Assembly: GCF_029168945.1 (NCBI RefSeq)
Contig: NC_083605.1
Coordinates: 28,657,280 to 28,721,279, forward strand
DNA: 64,000 nucleotides
Origin: Cannabis sativa
Lineage: Eukaryota; Streptophyta; Magnoliopsida; Rosales; Cannabaceae
Direction of reading: 5' to 3'
Part shown: piece by piece, positions 32,854-45,419 of the stretch
Layout: every line of letters begins with the position of its first letter
Position numbering within the stretch: the stretch's first letter is position 1
Program-made: the position numbers and the translations under genes
Notes under the pieces: model-generated
The model's database searches: none
The model's input: only the letters and a program-made list of their open reading frames with translations
Told to the model about the DNA's origin: nothing

Positions 32854-35800
32854 ATGGGTGGCAGAACCATGCATGTTGATCTCCAAATAATCACCCGAAT
32901 TCAGACATACTCTTCTCCTCTCTCCACTCAATCTTCAGCTAATAATCTTAACCTCTTCAACCCACCAGTTACAGTTACCGTACCGGCCATTAATGGAAGT
33001 GGGTCTTCTTCTTCTTCAGCTTCTCAATCTGTTTTTGGGCCTGTTCCATCCCAATCCGAAGTCCAAACTGCTATCTCTCTTTTCCAAATGTCAGTAACAA
33101 CTTTACTCATCTCTAAATATGTATATATTATGCATAATTTATCTTTTTGTATAAATTTATAGATTTATCTCTAAACTAGTTTAATCGAATTCTTAAAATT
33201 GATTTTTTTTTATTTAAATTCTTAAAATTGATTTAGTTCCAAAAAAAAAAAAAAATCTATTACAAATCATTTCATATTTATTAAAATTCGTTTCTTTCTC
33301 TTTTTAAAAAAATTAAAGAAAATAAAATTGTATGTAAAGTCAAAGTTGAAAATATGAGCAGAGTGAGTACAGTTTATTTTTATGGGACTCATAATTAGTG
33401 ATGAACAAAATTAATAACTTGAACATTAAAAGAAAATATAATAAATTATTTAGAATAATTTGTGAATTAAAGCCACTTGTTTCTCTCTTATCCACATCCG
33501 TTTGTCCGACTCTGGGTGTTGTAAAATTGAATATAACAGTGGACTGAAGCATTACTATGGGCTAGCTAGTACTATTATTTGTGCATCTTAACATATCACA
33601 TAAATTAATAAAATAAAATAATATAAAAAAACCACTAATAATTACGAATTGTCACATCCTATTTATATAGTGATGCATAATGTTGTAATTAATAATAAAA
33701 ATTTAGAAAAGACATGGCAAATTGAAAAGCGGGACTTGTCGTTACCATCTCAAATTTAGTGTTAAATTAATACCAAAAAACTATTATTTTAACACTAATT
33801 TTTTTTTAATTCCAACCACAACACCAAATATTATATTTTTTATTATTCTATAATTTTATTCATATAATAAAAATATTTTAATACTAAATATTTATTAAAT
33901 CCAATAAAATATATTAATAAATATTAAATTTTTTAATTTACAATAAACATTACATTATTTTTTTTTACTCTTAAAACACCTTAAATTATATTAGTAAACA
34001 CATTATTTGTGGTGTGGTTTTCGCGGTTTTTTAGTTTCGCGGTACTGGAGTAGTTTGGAAAATTGGAAAAACTGCATGTGTGAATTGGTTTAAAAAATGG
34101 TCAAAAACTGTACTACCCGCACCGTGAACACCCCTAAATTATTTTTTTAGCACACTTAAAAATATAAAAATACAAACAAATACATTTATAAAAGTTTTGA
34201 TTAATATTTATTTATAATTATTTAGTTTTTTTTAAGTATTATATAATTATTAAAAACAAAAATTAGTGTTGTCTACAGTGCCCACCTAAATATAATGGGA
34301 CACTGTAGACAAACCCAAAAATGATTATACAAATGTCGTGCGGTTGGATTTCTTTTGGTGTAATATTACACTATAATTAAGTTTTTGCAGGCCCATTGGA
34401 GTTGGCCTTACAAATCAGAAAGAAAAACAAATTGGAAGGTAGAAGTGGACTTACTTGGTTGGCCCTATACCCTAGGTGATTGGCCCTATGCTCTAAGTGC
34501 TTGGCCCTATGGTGTTTGGACTTATGCCCCAAGCGGTTGGCCCTATATCTCAAGCAGTTGGCCTTATGCCTTAGGTGCTTGGCCCTATGACCAAAGTGGT
34601 TAAAGGAGGCAGTCTGGATGTCCCCAAGACTCAACACTCATTACTCCAATGGATGTGGATTCACGCTCGTGTAAGCTGGGGAAAACACTCCGGAAATCTA
34701 TATGCACTTTGAAGAGAAAACAGGTCCTAGCATTGAGATATTATAGGTAACCCACCTAGGGCCTAAGGTGCATGACCTATAATCACACACTATATAAATA
34801 CTCTTAGCATCTTTTTATGAAGCAATCGATCATGAAACATCAACCATGATCATAAGATCCCACGATCTAGAGATGACAACAGTTTTACCCGTGATCTCCT
34901 AATCGAAAAGGACTTGACACACACATCCACCACAAAAGATAGTGGGCCACGATTCTTTATCGTTGAAACTTGTAACGGTTCCTAGGTACTATAAATCAAG
35001 GACCCATCACTTCATTTAAGAGGATCGAGATTTTTATATAAAAGAAATAACTTTTATTCTCTGACTCTTGTATTAAATACTTTTACAGTGACCTTAGCAC
35101 TGTGGTAACCAAGATTACTTAGGCTAACTTAATTGTTTCAATAAGAAATTTTAAGTGGGGTAGGTTGTTACTGTACTTCTGGTCAAGGTCGAACCACTAT
35201 AATTCTGTGTTTTTTATAATTATTACTTAGTACTCTTTTCTGTTTATTAATTATTGTTCAAAAGGTGTCGTATTTTATACATATGACTGTTGGCCAATTT
35301 CACAGGTCAATATTTTGTTGCTTTTATTAAGAGTATGAAGTCAATAAACACATTTCACTAGTTTAACAAGACCTCCAAAACCTGATTAAACGAGGAAAAC
35401 TACTTCAAAGGATTCAACCGCCGATGATCGTGTTGATCCCATGAACGAACCTCAGTTGGATGTTGATGACCGTACAAAATTAGAGAATCCACATTACGTT
35501 CACCAAGAGGAGATGGGGAAATTTCTGGCAAGGCATGAGGCCTTTCCTATCAAAATTGCCCTTCGAAGGGCGCCCATGGAGGAACAAATGTGAGAGAATG
35601 ATGAGCAAGTCTGGGGAATGCCTCAACGAGAGTAGGAGGCTGACTGAAGACACCAAGAGGCGACTGTGGCCCTAAAAGGGCCACCCAGCTAGCCTGAGAT
35701 AAAGCACAAGCTACTGCTTAAGTAAGGCAGGAGGCCCAAACTAGGACAACACAAAGTTACAGTGAGTCCTAGGGGAGGATTTGAAGCCCTAAAACTCTCT

Positions 35801-38800
35801 CTGAGCCACTTCCCAGAGGCAAGATGAGGAGGTGTAATCCAAGACAACTTCCTCTACACCCAGGAAGAGTAACACTACACCCCGACGTAATATTGCTATT
35901 AAGGCACCTTCCCATAAAAATGGAAACAATGGCATGGGGAGGATGGATAGATTTTTGAGAGACGTGACGGGAATGGTCAGACAAAATTTCAAAGTCACGT
36001 AGGGAGAGAAGCCTGAAGGAAGGAGTACCCTAATGATCTATCGCCACTGCACCATCAGAAGGGATAGGAACCAATGAATAATACTAACAATGTGTTTGAT
36101 AGGCTTGGGAACAACGCAGGACCCAAGGACCTAAGAGAATTCATTAACCGAAGGACTAGCACTCAAGGAGATACACTCGAGACCTCTACCTCACTTGGGG
36201 CAGTGATCCCACCAGAGGTACAAGCTTAGATAGATGCACTTACCATAGTAGTCCAAGGCTAGACAAAGAAACCTTTTTACATAGAGTTGGCACATAGGAG
36301 TGGAAGCCCTTTTAGCATTAGTATCCAAGCTGCACAACACCACCAAAATACAAGTCCCAAAAACTTCCATTATATAATGGGAAGGAAGACAATGTACAAT
36401 ACATTGGAAAATTTTAAGATCAGATGGAATTACTCATAGTTGACCATGAATATATATTTCCTACCACCCTCTTAGACTCAGCACATGAGTGGTATTGGAA
36501 GTTCAAACAAGCATCAATCACTTCATGGGAGCAGTTTAGAAAGGAGTTTTGCAAAGTCTTTAGTGCGGAACGGATCCAACCAGTTTATGCCAATCAGCTA
36601 GCAGATATCAAACAAGGGAAGGATGAATTTATAAAGGACTACATCGAAAGGTTCATAAGGGAAGCAAACCAAGCATCTACGAAAGGAGATGAAGGGAAGT
36701 TTGTAGCCATTTCAACAAGGATTGTATATCGAAGTCCTTTATGGCACAACATCCATAAGAATCCCATCAACAACCTACAAGAGTTCTTAGACTTGGCAGA
36801 TAAATACATGAAGCTAGATGATGCTATCATGAAAGAAGAAAAGGGCATAAATCACCCGACCACCACTAAAGCAAGCAGGAGTACTTCAAACCTCAAGATA
36901 ATGGGGGCAATGGAAAGAAGAGGAATGCCTCAATATTGGAGCAAAACGGCAAGATGAAAGCCAAGTCAACATAGCCTAAACACCAACCTTACTAACAAAG
37001 ATTCACTAATTAGACCATTCTAACAATAAATAGTGCTAAAATTTACTTGGCTACATACCAGGAAGTACCATACCAAAAGCCACCACCCATTCACTCTAAG
37101 AGAAAGATAGACAAGAAAAAGTTGTTAATTTCATAATGATCATGGACATGACACAAACAAGTGCAATCAGATAAAGGATGAAATAGAGTTTCTCTTATGG
37201 CCAGGAAAACACTCAAAATATAGATCCAAGACATGAGCATCTGGTAAGAATTCTGAGCATATATCGAGGGTAGGACCAATCGAAGATCTCGATGAAGTCA
37301 TATTAGATAAAGAAGACCCAACAAGAGTAATCAAAGTTGGGAAAGAATTAAATAGGGAAATTAAGGCACAACTCATGAAATTCTGTAAGAAAAACTAGGA
37401 CATCTTTGCTTGGTCATAGAAAGATAAGGTTGGAATTTCTTCATCCGTCATAAGCCATGTCTTAAATATTGACAAGAATTATCCACTAGTACAACAAAAA
37501 AGGAGAATTCTTGACCGAGACCGATCTCAAGCCTTGAAGAAGGAGGTCAATTAACTCAAAAGAAATGGTTTTATAAGGGAGGTTTTTGGGTATCGAACCC
37601 CGTTTTGGTTCCAAAGCCAAATGGGAAGTGAATGGCATGTGTGGAATTCACAAATCTAAACAAGGCATGTCCTAAAAATTATTTTTTGCTACCTAGGATA
37701 TACCAACTAGTTGATGCTACTATGGGCCACGAAGTGCTCACATTCATGGATGCCTACTCTGGGTACAATTAGATAAGTATGCACCCTCCCGAAGAGGAGC
37801 ATACCAGCTTTCAAGCATACATGAGATTATATTGTTATAAGGTGATGCCATTTGTCTTGAAGAACACAGGAGCCACCTACCAGTATTTAGTGAATTGCAT
37901 GTTCTAAGACTTGATTGGAAAAAATATGGAGGTATCTGCCGATGATGTATTGGTCAAGTCCAAAGAAGCTGGAGGACACATTCAAGACTTGGAGGAATGC
38001 TTTGTAGTACTCATAAAGTATCGCATGAAGTTAAATCCTCTCAAGTATTTTTTTTTTGGAGTTGGTTCTGGTAAGTTTCATAGATTAATAGTCAACTCGT
38101 GAGTAATCAAGGCTAACTCTAAGAAGATCAAAGCATTGATCAACGTGAAGTCACCCACCATGATCAAATAAGTACAAATCTTAATGGGGATGATGGTTGC
38201 TTTAAGTAAATTCATATCAAAGTCGACATACAAGTGTGTCCCCTTCTTTAATCTACTAAGAGGTAGCAAGAAGAACAACCAATGGACCGAAGAGTGGGAG
38301 GAAGATTTGTAGGTCTTATTCATCTACTTGGTAGTGACTGAATATGCTATTAGCGATGCTTTAGTGAAAGAGAATGACAATGTTAAGCACCCTATATACT
38401 ATATCAGTAAAAGGCTAGTAGGTACGGAGTCGAGGTATCCTCCTCTTGAAAAAATAGCCTACTATTTAGTCACCGAATCTCTAAAGTTGAGTTCATACTT
38501 CTAGTCTCACTCAATCCAAGTCCTAACTGATCAAGTGTTACTGCAAGTCCTCCAAAAACCAGAAACATCTAGTTGATTACTCTAATGTGCAGTGGAGCTA
38601 GGAAATTTTATATCACTTATCAACCAAGGACAGCGATCAAAGGACAAGCATTGGTAGACTTTATAGCTGAGGGCACAAACCTTGAAGACCCTTAAAAACA
38701 AACCAAAAATGGAAAAGCCAAAAAGGAAGAAGATATCCCTATATCAAAGCTATATGTTGATGGAGCATCCAATGAACATCGCTCAGGCGCAAGGATCATA

Positions 38801-41800
38801 TTGATCACCCTGAAGAATCATTGTATCCATTGTGCTCCCGGGCTTGGGTTTAACACTTAAAATAACAAAGCTGAGTATGAAGCACTACTAGCAGGATTAC
38901 AAATATCTCGAGGCGTGCATGCGATATCTCTGGAGATATTTAGTGATTTCCAGGTTGTGGTATACCAAGTCCCAGGAGAGTACCAGAAGAAGGGACTTAG
39001 AATGTTGCAATACCTCAACAAAATAAAAGACTTATTACAGTTCAAAAAATACTCAATCACACAAGTCCCGAAGGAACAAAATGCTAATGTCGATGCTTTA
39101 GCCAAGCTTGCCAGTGCAAAAGACAATGATACCTTGAACATTTCTCCCATTGAATACTTAGCAGAAAGGAGCACAACCAACCAGGAAGTATTATCTGTTG
39201 CACTAGGAGATATGGGGATGAATTTGATCATTAAATATCTTAACCAAGGGATAGTACATAATAGTCGAATGAATTTTACCAACGAGGATAATCCCTACCA
39301 TTGCTAATGTGCGTTACTCCATATCAATCAATATTATTAATGATCAAAGTACATGAAGGGTTTTGTCAAGATCGCGTTGGGAGAGAAAATCTTGTCAAAA
39401 AAAATATTAATGCAAGGATACTTCTGGCCAATGATGAACAAAAATTCTATGGAGTATGTTAAAAAATGCCACATATGTCAGATATTTTCAATGATACGCG
39501 CACCAAACACATTAAATCAAATGCAAAGTCCTTGGTCTTTTGCTATATGGGGGATCAATTTTATTGGGAAACTACCCACAGGTAGAGGAGGAGTCCAGTT
39601 TGTTGTAATAGTTGTGGACTATTTCACCAAATAGATTGAAGCTGAGCCATCGACCTTTGGTCACCTCAAAGAAAGTCTTAGAGTTTGTGGTAAAAGAATC
39701 ATTTGTCGTTTTGGCTTACTAAAGAAAATAGTCTTAGATAACGGGACTCAATTCGATAGTGGCACATTCGTTGACTTTTTTCCAAGACATGAAATTACAA
39801 AGAGCTTTTTATCAGTCGCACATTCCTAAGCCAATGGTTAAGTAGAATCAGTAAACAAGACTCTTAAGGACACTATGAAAAAATTCCTCGAATAAGCCAA
39901 AGGAGCCTGGCTAGTATTACTCCTGGAGGTCTTCTAGTCACATCAAATAATGGCCAAAACTGCAACTGGCCATAACCCTTGCCAGTTGAATTAACTCTTC
40001 CATCGCACAGACAAGAGACATATGATTAATCTAAGGATCACTCGATCTTATTGAAGAAAGGAGAGAATGAAAGTCTTAGAGTAGCAACACACCAACAAAA
40101 ATGGCTCAATATTTCAACTCAAAGGTGAAGGATCAAAAGTTCCTTGTTGGAGATATAATACTCAGAAGGGTATTCCAAAACAGTAAATATCATACAGTAG
40201 GAGTACTAGAACTAAAGTGGGAAGGACCATACGTTGTGGAGGAGGTGATCCTACCAAGAACATACAAACTAGCTCGACTGAGTAGGGAGCTGATCAAGAA
40301 GTACTGGAATAGTAAACATCTTCGACGATACTACCACTCATGTTATTTATTTTCAATTTAGATTTCAATTTATAATTGTAATAATTTCAACGATCTATGT
40401 AATAAATATTGTGCACAAAATTAATGAATAAATTTAATTTTTTAAGTATCTTACTTAAAATTGTTTAAATTTTCTTCCATAAAAGATTAGTTCACCCCAC
40501 TGGATCATGTTCGATTATGGCCCTTGATGGTCCTATGACCCATACGATCCTCAAAAGAGACTGGTCCAAGGACCAGTTGTTAATATCAAAGATCATGTTT
40601 GATTCTGGCTCTTGACAAACCTATCAACCCTTAAGATCTAAGAGAGAGATTGGTCTTAGGAGAATTGTCACAATATTTTATCATCTTCAAATTTAGTCCT
40701 TGAGGGGCCTCTCAAAGTTTACGTTTAAAAACGAGAAAACTGGTGTGAGGACCATTCGTGAAATATTAGATCATTATTGAACTTGGACCTTGAAAGACCA
40801 ATCGATAATTTGATTTAAGACTCGTTAAGACTCGAATTTGGTCCAACTTAGACATACTTGTCTATAATTTTATAATGAGTACCCAAGAGATTACGTGAAC
40901 CGTGATCGACACTTGCTACACAACATGCAATTTGTGTATAGGTATAATGACTACTAGGTATGAAACTACCACCCGAATACCAATACAGGACAAGTATTTG
41001 CTACTTGCATCATTGAACGAAAATAATAGTATTATTTGTCTAAATGCTCGAAAGCAAGGCATCGTCAAGTAGCAAGTGACCAAGGCCATGATACCCATGA
41101 TCACTTAACGGGCATATAGTACATGCCAATAAGGGTATACACAAGCAATGAGGGCATGAACCTAAGTATTAAGAGCTTGTGTTCCAAAAATACCAAAAGC
41201 AAAAAATAACATAAATAAAGTATGAATGATAGGCCTCACCATTTGTTCTTGGTACTCACACTACCATAGTTGTTATCATAGAAAGTATAAAAGAATAAGG
41301 TTAGTATCGTATGCAAAGTAACGTGGTCAAAATATATTGATACCTGAACCAATGAGAATTATTAGTCGATATACTTAATGGGCATTGGAAAAAAAAATCA
41401 ATAAATATGCTAAGTACTTATAACAAAAAAGCAATAAGGTATAAAAATGTCATTTGTAAAGTATTGCTAAGTACGTTATGACATAGTCTTAGCATGAAAA
41501 CTAAAGACAAAAAGTAAATAAAGACTAAAGATGACAAAAGAAGACTAAGTGGAGTGAGGAGCATCAAGTTGAAGATATTGAGACTTGGTAACTTCTCGAA
41601 TCAGACACTTCTTAAGTTGCTTCTTTCTTGTCTTCTCAAGAATGGAGTCCAAATTCAAGTGATCTTTGTTGGCTCTCCAAACATAATAGAAGAAAGTAAA
41701 GGCATTATTTGAATACTCTTCCTGAGCTGCCTTTGCCTCCTTCCGAAGTTGGTCCATCTCAGGAACCAACTTCTTTCGCTCGATTTCAGACTTCTCAAGA

Positions 41801-44800
41801 TGGTCAGGAAATTTGTATCTACCTGGGACACCTTGAGCATTAGTTCCTCCACCTCTTACTGTTTAAGCTTAGCAATGTCATGAAGGGAAATGATCTCTTT
41901 GTCTTTCAAGGTAGTATCTGCATCTCTAGAAGTAATAACACATTTGAGATCCAATACCTCCTACGAAGAGCTTCTAACTCAGTGCAGAGGTCTGAAAATG
42001 TGGTATTATACCCTGTGGAGTGATTATGAGCATGAGTGACCAACATTAGTGATTGCAAAATACATATAACAAACATATACCATTAAATGTTAGAGTAACA
42101 TCAAGACATAAAGAAAATCAAGCAAACATTGAAGAGAAATTTGGAGGAGTTACGCTTTGTATATCAAGAAGTGCTTTGGCGAGGACAATACTCAAATCTT
42201 GTCTCTCAATCTCATTAAACACCCCTCGGGTTTCACCGAAGGCCCGGGCAGAAATGACAGCCATAGTCCCCATAGTAGATTGATGATACTGAGATGAGGT
42301 AGCAGATGCTGACAAAGTCCCACATACACTTAGAGGAGGAACAGATAGAGGCGGAATGGACAGAGACACACTCTCTTTTCTTGCAGGAGACGAAGTCCCT
42401 TGAGCTCTTGGAAACTCCTCAAGGAGGGTCTCACTAGGAAGATCAACCTCAACCCAAGCCCTCTTTGTTGCTCGAGCAGAAGAACTAGACATGTTGGAAT
42501 TCAACTGAGAGTGAATGAAACAAAACATGTCTCAACCTACACAAAAATAATCCAAAATTAGAAGAATAACAAACTCAAAAGTAAAAAAAAGAGTATCAAA
42601 CACTCATAAGTGAGACTCTTCCTCAAAAGCAACCTCATCAAAATCATCTGAAAATTTCTGAGCATGCTATGTTCACATTAACTTCGTCATCAACTAACTC
42701 AGACAAAGAAGACATATCCTCTCTAGGTACATGCTCTTAAGACTCTGCAACTTTCACTTGGATAAGACCTTCATCATCAGGAACTTCTTCTGGAACATCA
42801 ACAAAATAATAAGGATACAACTGGACCACCCTAAGGTTCTCTGACTTAACAAGAGCCTGAACATTCTTTTATTCTAGAGGCATGTCTCTATGTATTTTGG
42901 CCCTAGAGGCCATAGAAGGAGTCGGTAGCTGTCTAAAACAAGGACCTACATGCCTAAATTTAGAATATTCTTCCTTAGCATCCTTGGTGAAGAAATAACA
43001 ATTAAAATACTTCAAATATTTGGTGTTGCCAGCCATACCAGTGAGAAAGGAGGCGGCTTGCATGTCCCTAGGGCTCAACACGCATTTGAAAGTTCAAGTT
43101 ACTCTAATGGATAGAGATTCACACTCATTAAGCTAGGGCGTTTAACCTATCTGGGCTCTAAGGAGAAAATATGTCCTAGCATCGAGATTTTGTAGGTCAC
43201 CTACCTAGGCCTTAGGGTGTGTGACCTATAATTACACACTATACAAATACTCTTAGCATCTTTTCACAGAGCAATTGATCGTGGAATATCAACCTTGATC
43301 ACACAATTTCACAATCTAGAGATGACAACAATTTGACCCATGATCTCCTGATCTAGAGGGAGTGGACACACACATCCATCATCAAAGATTGTGGACCACA
43401 ATTCTTTATCATTGAAACTTGTAAAGTTCTTGGGTACTATTAATAAAGGACCCAAAGCTTTACTTAAGAGGATTGAGATTTTTATATCAAAGCAATAGCT
43501 TTAATTCTCTGACTCTTATATTCAATATTTTTAGGGTGACCTTAGCGTTTTGGTAACCAAGATTACTCAGGCTAATGTAATCGTTGCAATAAGAAATCTA
43601 AAATAGAGTAGGTTGTTACTATTCGTCTAGACAAGGTCAAACCACTATAATTCTGTGTGTTTTTATAATTATTACTTAGTACTCTATTCTGTTTATTAAT
43701 TATCGTTCTAAAGGTGTCGTATTCTATACATACGCCTGTTGTCCAATTTCATAAGTCAACATGAGAATTTGAGTCCAAGTGGAGATTATTAGCATTTGAC
43801 TCAAATTATTTATTTATCTATATTTGTAAAGTTGCAATTTCCTTTTTGGGTAAATATTAATTGTAAGAAAATTAGTTTTGGTGGCCAAGTTTAAAGTATC
43901 TTGGTGGCCATGTTTTAGAGTGTCTTGGGCCCAAATTTTGTAACTTTATAAATATGTGAGTGTGTGAGAAGAAGAGTGAGCTATGAAAAGAAAAGTGAGT
44001 GTGACTTTGTAGTGCTCTCAGAGTGAGGAAAAAGTAAATAGTGTATTGGGATAGTGAGTGTGTAATTTTGAGTTATAAGTGATATATATCTCTCTTTGTG
44101 GGTTGTTAGTTTTATCAAACCAAGTAAAATTTCTTTGCTTTGTTTCATTATTATTCTATACCCATGAAGTTTATCATTTTCTCCCAAAGTTCTCTAAAAA
44201 AACATACTCATTAGCTAAAATAGAGAGTAGCCTTAAAAAAATAAACCTAACCATACAAAAAAAAAAATGACTCCCTATAATAGAGAATGTATAGGGAGCT
44301 CCCTACATATTTGTTAAATTTGTTTTAATAGTATTTTAATAAAAAATACTATTACTTTTTTATTATTTTATTAAATTAAATTATATTTAATAAATTAAAA
44401 TTATAAAATATTATTAAAATAATCAAATACTAATTAAAATAAGAAGATGATTAGAGTAAAAATAATAAAAATAATATTTTAGCTTAAATTTAACTAAAAA
44501 AATAAATAATACCCTTAGAGATGCTAACATGGAGGATAAAAATGAAATTTATGTTTCTTCAATAAAAAATTAAGGTGATTATCTTTGTATGTTGAAGTTG
44601 AACAGTTTTATGCGTGGTGTATCTTCACGCGGTTCAAACTCAAAATGGCTCGTTGAGATATTGGATGGTCCTATACCGAGAATATTGTTGTCCTATGGAA
44701 TTAGAAGACTTTACGAAGCCTTCCATTTGTTGCAGACAGATCCTTTTGTTAAGGTTAATTACTTAATTAATTTGTTTTTCTTTCATGAGCATAATAAGAA

Positions 44801-45419
44801 AAAGAAAAAAATAAATCTTTAAATATATATAGATGTAAAAGTTTCCAAAATGTATACCTAAATAACAAATAGTAATGTAATTTTGTTGTACTTGAGTAAT
44901 TAATTATTAATCTTACTTAAATATATATGCAGAAACTAGTGGTTTCACTATCATCTGATAAAGCCCTATGGGATGCTATTATGAACAACGAGGTGGTTCG
45001 CAAGTTCATAGAACCCTTATGCTTATTAGGTAATTTGTTATATGTACATATATATATATATTTATATTAATTACACTCTTTAAAAATAAAATTATGAGTT
45101 ATATATATATATCTTTATATGACATAGTAATTGATGATATTAATTGGTTATATTTATTGTAGCTGAAAGTGAGAGGCAAAATGTTACAAGCGAAGAAGAA
45201 CCAAACAAGGCTCCTATCACTATTTTGAAATGGATATGGGATATGATAAAGGCAAAGGCTATGGAATTTATAGGCCAATTTCTGTCTCTGAATGAGATCA
45301 ACGATAATCCTGTTGAAGAAAAGAATAATAAAGAGCAACTAGAAGACAAAGTTAGATCTTCTTTGCTTCTTTCCATTTTGATCTTATTAATTGTGGTGGT
45401 TACTCGAGCTACTAATTGA
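32854..45419 (+). CDS. Uncharacterised plant protein with C-terminal membrane anchor; giant first intron
   Basis: Four exons give about 245 aa: 32854-33089, 44606-44753, 44933-45029 and 45163-45419 (stop TGA). Phases fit (2, 0, 1) and introns are GT-AG. The N-terminus is Ser/Asn-rich (NGSGSSSSSASQSVFGP). Exons 2-3 carry the conserved part: FMRGVSSRGSNSKWLVEILD, YEAFHLLQTDPFVK-like text and LVVSLSSDKALWDAIMNNE. The C-terminus has a hydrophobic segment (LLLSILILLIVVVTRA) near residues 223-240, like a tail anchor. From memory it matches an unnamed plant protein family with the same order; no function is known to me. The exon 1-2 junction was chosen because it restores family spacing. Intron 1 is 11,516 bp and filled with transposons. 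No lesion is seen in the exons. Confidence 0.7.
33992..34136. mobile_element. Short hAT-like MITE in intron 1 of gene 2
   Basis: The right end GTGAACACCCCTA is a common plant hAT-type inverted terminus. The left end TAGTAAACAC is decayed. The interior has the repeated GCGGTTTT words typical of that family. Flanking 8-mers AATTATAT (33984-33991) and AATTATTT (34137-34144) agree at 7 of 8 bases, as an old hAT target duplication should. Confidence 0.6.
34269..34312. repeat. Perfect-arm inverted repeat (hairpin)
   Basis: The arms TTGTCTACAGTG and CACTGTAGACAA are exact complements around a short loop, with CCC/GGG extending the stem after one bulged base. It may be a folded-back MITE or a regulatory hairpin in the intron transcript. 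Confidence 0.6.
34440..34600. repeat. 21-bp minisatellite, about seven units
   Basis: Units start TTGGCCCTATG and most are exactly 21 bp; one unit is 15 bp. Because 21 is a multiple of three, both strands stay open. The plus strand encodes heptapeptides like WPYALSA, and the minus strand encodes units like HRAKHLR. It lies immediately before the 5' LTR of element D. Confidence 0.75.
34597..35312 (+). repeat. Element D 5' LTR
   Basis: Aligns with 43042-43761 throughout. Shared landmarks are AAAGGAGGC, CACACTATA(T/C)AAATACTC, GAGATGACAACA and CCACTATAATTCTGTGT. TATATAAATACTC at about 34791 is a likely TATA box. Its last bases are CAATA where CAACA is expected. Confidence 0.75.
35313..36957 (+). 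pseudogene. Element D gag (decayed)
   Basis: After a primer-site relic at 35313 the frame is shattered to about 36420. An open stretch from 36424 to 36957 then encodes the gag core: EWYWKFKQASITSWEQFRKEF, YANQLADIKQGKDEFIKDYI and NNLQEFLDLADKYMKLDDA. No zinc finger or protease active site could be found between this and RT, so that segment is deleted or unrecognisable. Confidence 0.7.
37250..38860 (+). pseudogene. Element D reverse transcriptase and RNase H (decayed)
   Basis: Starts with a linker similar to element A's (DLDEVILDKEDPTRVIKVG). It goes on through DIFAWS, QKRRILDRDRSQALKKEV, CVEFTNLNKACPKNYF, FMDAYSGYN and VMPFVLKNTGATYQ. The catalytic site reads VSADDV where YVDDM is normal. 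RNase H keeps YYISKRLVGTESRYPPLEK. Stops and frameshifts are frequent. Confidence 0.75.
38740..39307 (+). pseudogene. Element D second (archaeal-type) RNase H
   Basis: Contains KLYVDGASNEHRSGA, NNKAEYEALLAGLQ, IFSDFQVVVYQV and NANVDALAKLAS. The D, E, D, D positions can be read except for a stop before NNKAEY. Presence of this domain places D in the Tat lineage with C. Confidence 0.75.
39308..40361 (+). pseudogene. Element D integrase (decayed)
   Basis: The zinc-finger end CHICQ is visible, followed by SPWSFAIWGINFIGKLPTGR. The first catalytic Asp is Asn (WGIN). The second is present in LDNGTQFD and the Glu in VESVNK. Stops at 39633 and elsewhere break the frame. The tail is open from 40101 to 40361 (YFNSKVKDQKFLVGDIILRR, WEGPYVVEEV). 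Confidence 0.75.
40500..40870 (+). repeat. Degenerate tandem repeats in the element D 3' region
   Basis: Three or four units of roughly 85-115 bp each carry a GATCAT(G/T)-type start, a CTTGA.GG(G/T)CC-like middle and an AAGACTGGT- or GACTGGTCC-like end. They occupy the same place as the repeats in element C but are unrelated in sequence. Confidence 0.4.
41545..43081 (-). pseudogene. Antisense ORF of element D
   Basis: The minus strand reads KYLKYFNCYFFTKDAKEEY (about 43000), then SPARKESVSLSIPPLS-type Ser/Pro text (about 42400), DLSIVLAKALLDIQSVTPP (about 42170), and an alpha-helical end with MDQLRKEAKAAQEEYSNNAF and FFYYVWRANKDHLNLDSIL (about 41760-41640). A T-rich stretch ending TTTTTGTGTAG at about 42541 looks like an intron acceptor. 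Order and placement match the antisense ORF of element C, but it is cut by stops and its N-terminal domain is incomplete. Family assignment is tentative. Confidence 0.5.
43042..43761 (+). repeat. Element D 3' LTR
   Basis: The second copy of the D LTR, ending AAGTCAACA. Its first part also encodes, on the minus strand, the start of the antisense reading MLSPRDMQAASF. The 5' LTR copy encodes the related MLSLGDIQTASF. Confidence 0.75.
43762..44205 (+). repeat. LTR-like scrap next to element D
   Basis: TGAGAATTTGAGTCCAAGTGG at the start, a TATA-like CTTTATAAATATG at about 43944 and T/G-rich text after it resemble a copia-type LTR. No partner LTR or coding region is present. The rest of the intron to 44605 is AT-rich with nothing recognised. 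Confidence 0.35.

Larger units (their letters stand above)
34597..43761 (+). mobile_element. Element D: old gypsy (Tat-like) retrotransposon inside intron 1 of gene 2
   Basis: About 9.2 kb in the same direction as the gene: 5' LTR, decayed primer site, gag, RT, RNase H, second RNase H, integrase, repeat-bearing 3' region, antisense ORF and 3' LTR. The LTRs (716 and 720 bp) are much more diverged than those of element C, and many stops are present, so it is older. No target duplication was found: the flanks CAAAG and TGAGA do not match. LTR left ends are therefore approximate. Confidence 0.8.

Noticed and set aside
44589..44605. Start of exon 2 of gene 2 at ATG 44589 or after AG at 44597
   Set aside because: These choices add residues that break the spacing between the LFQ and FMRG words as I remember it in homologues; the acceptor at 44605 restores it and keeps phase.
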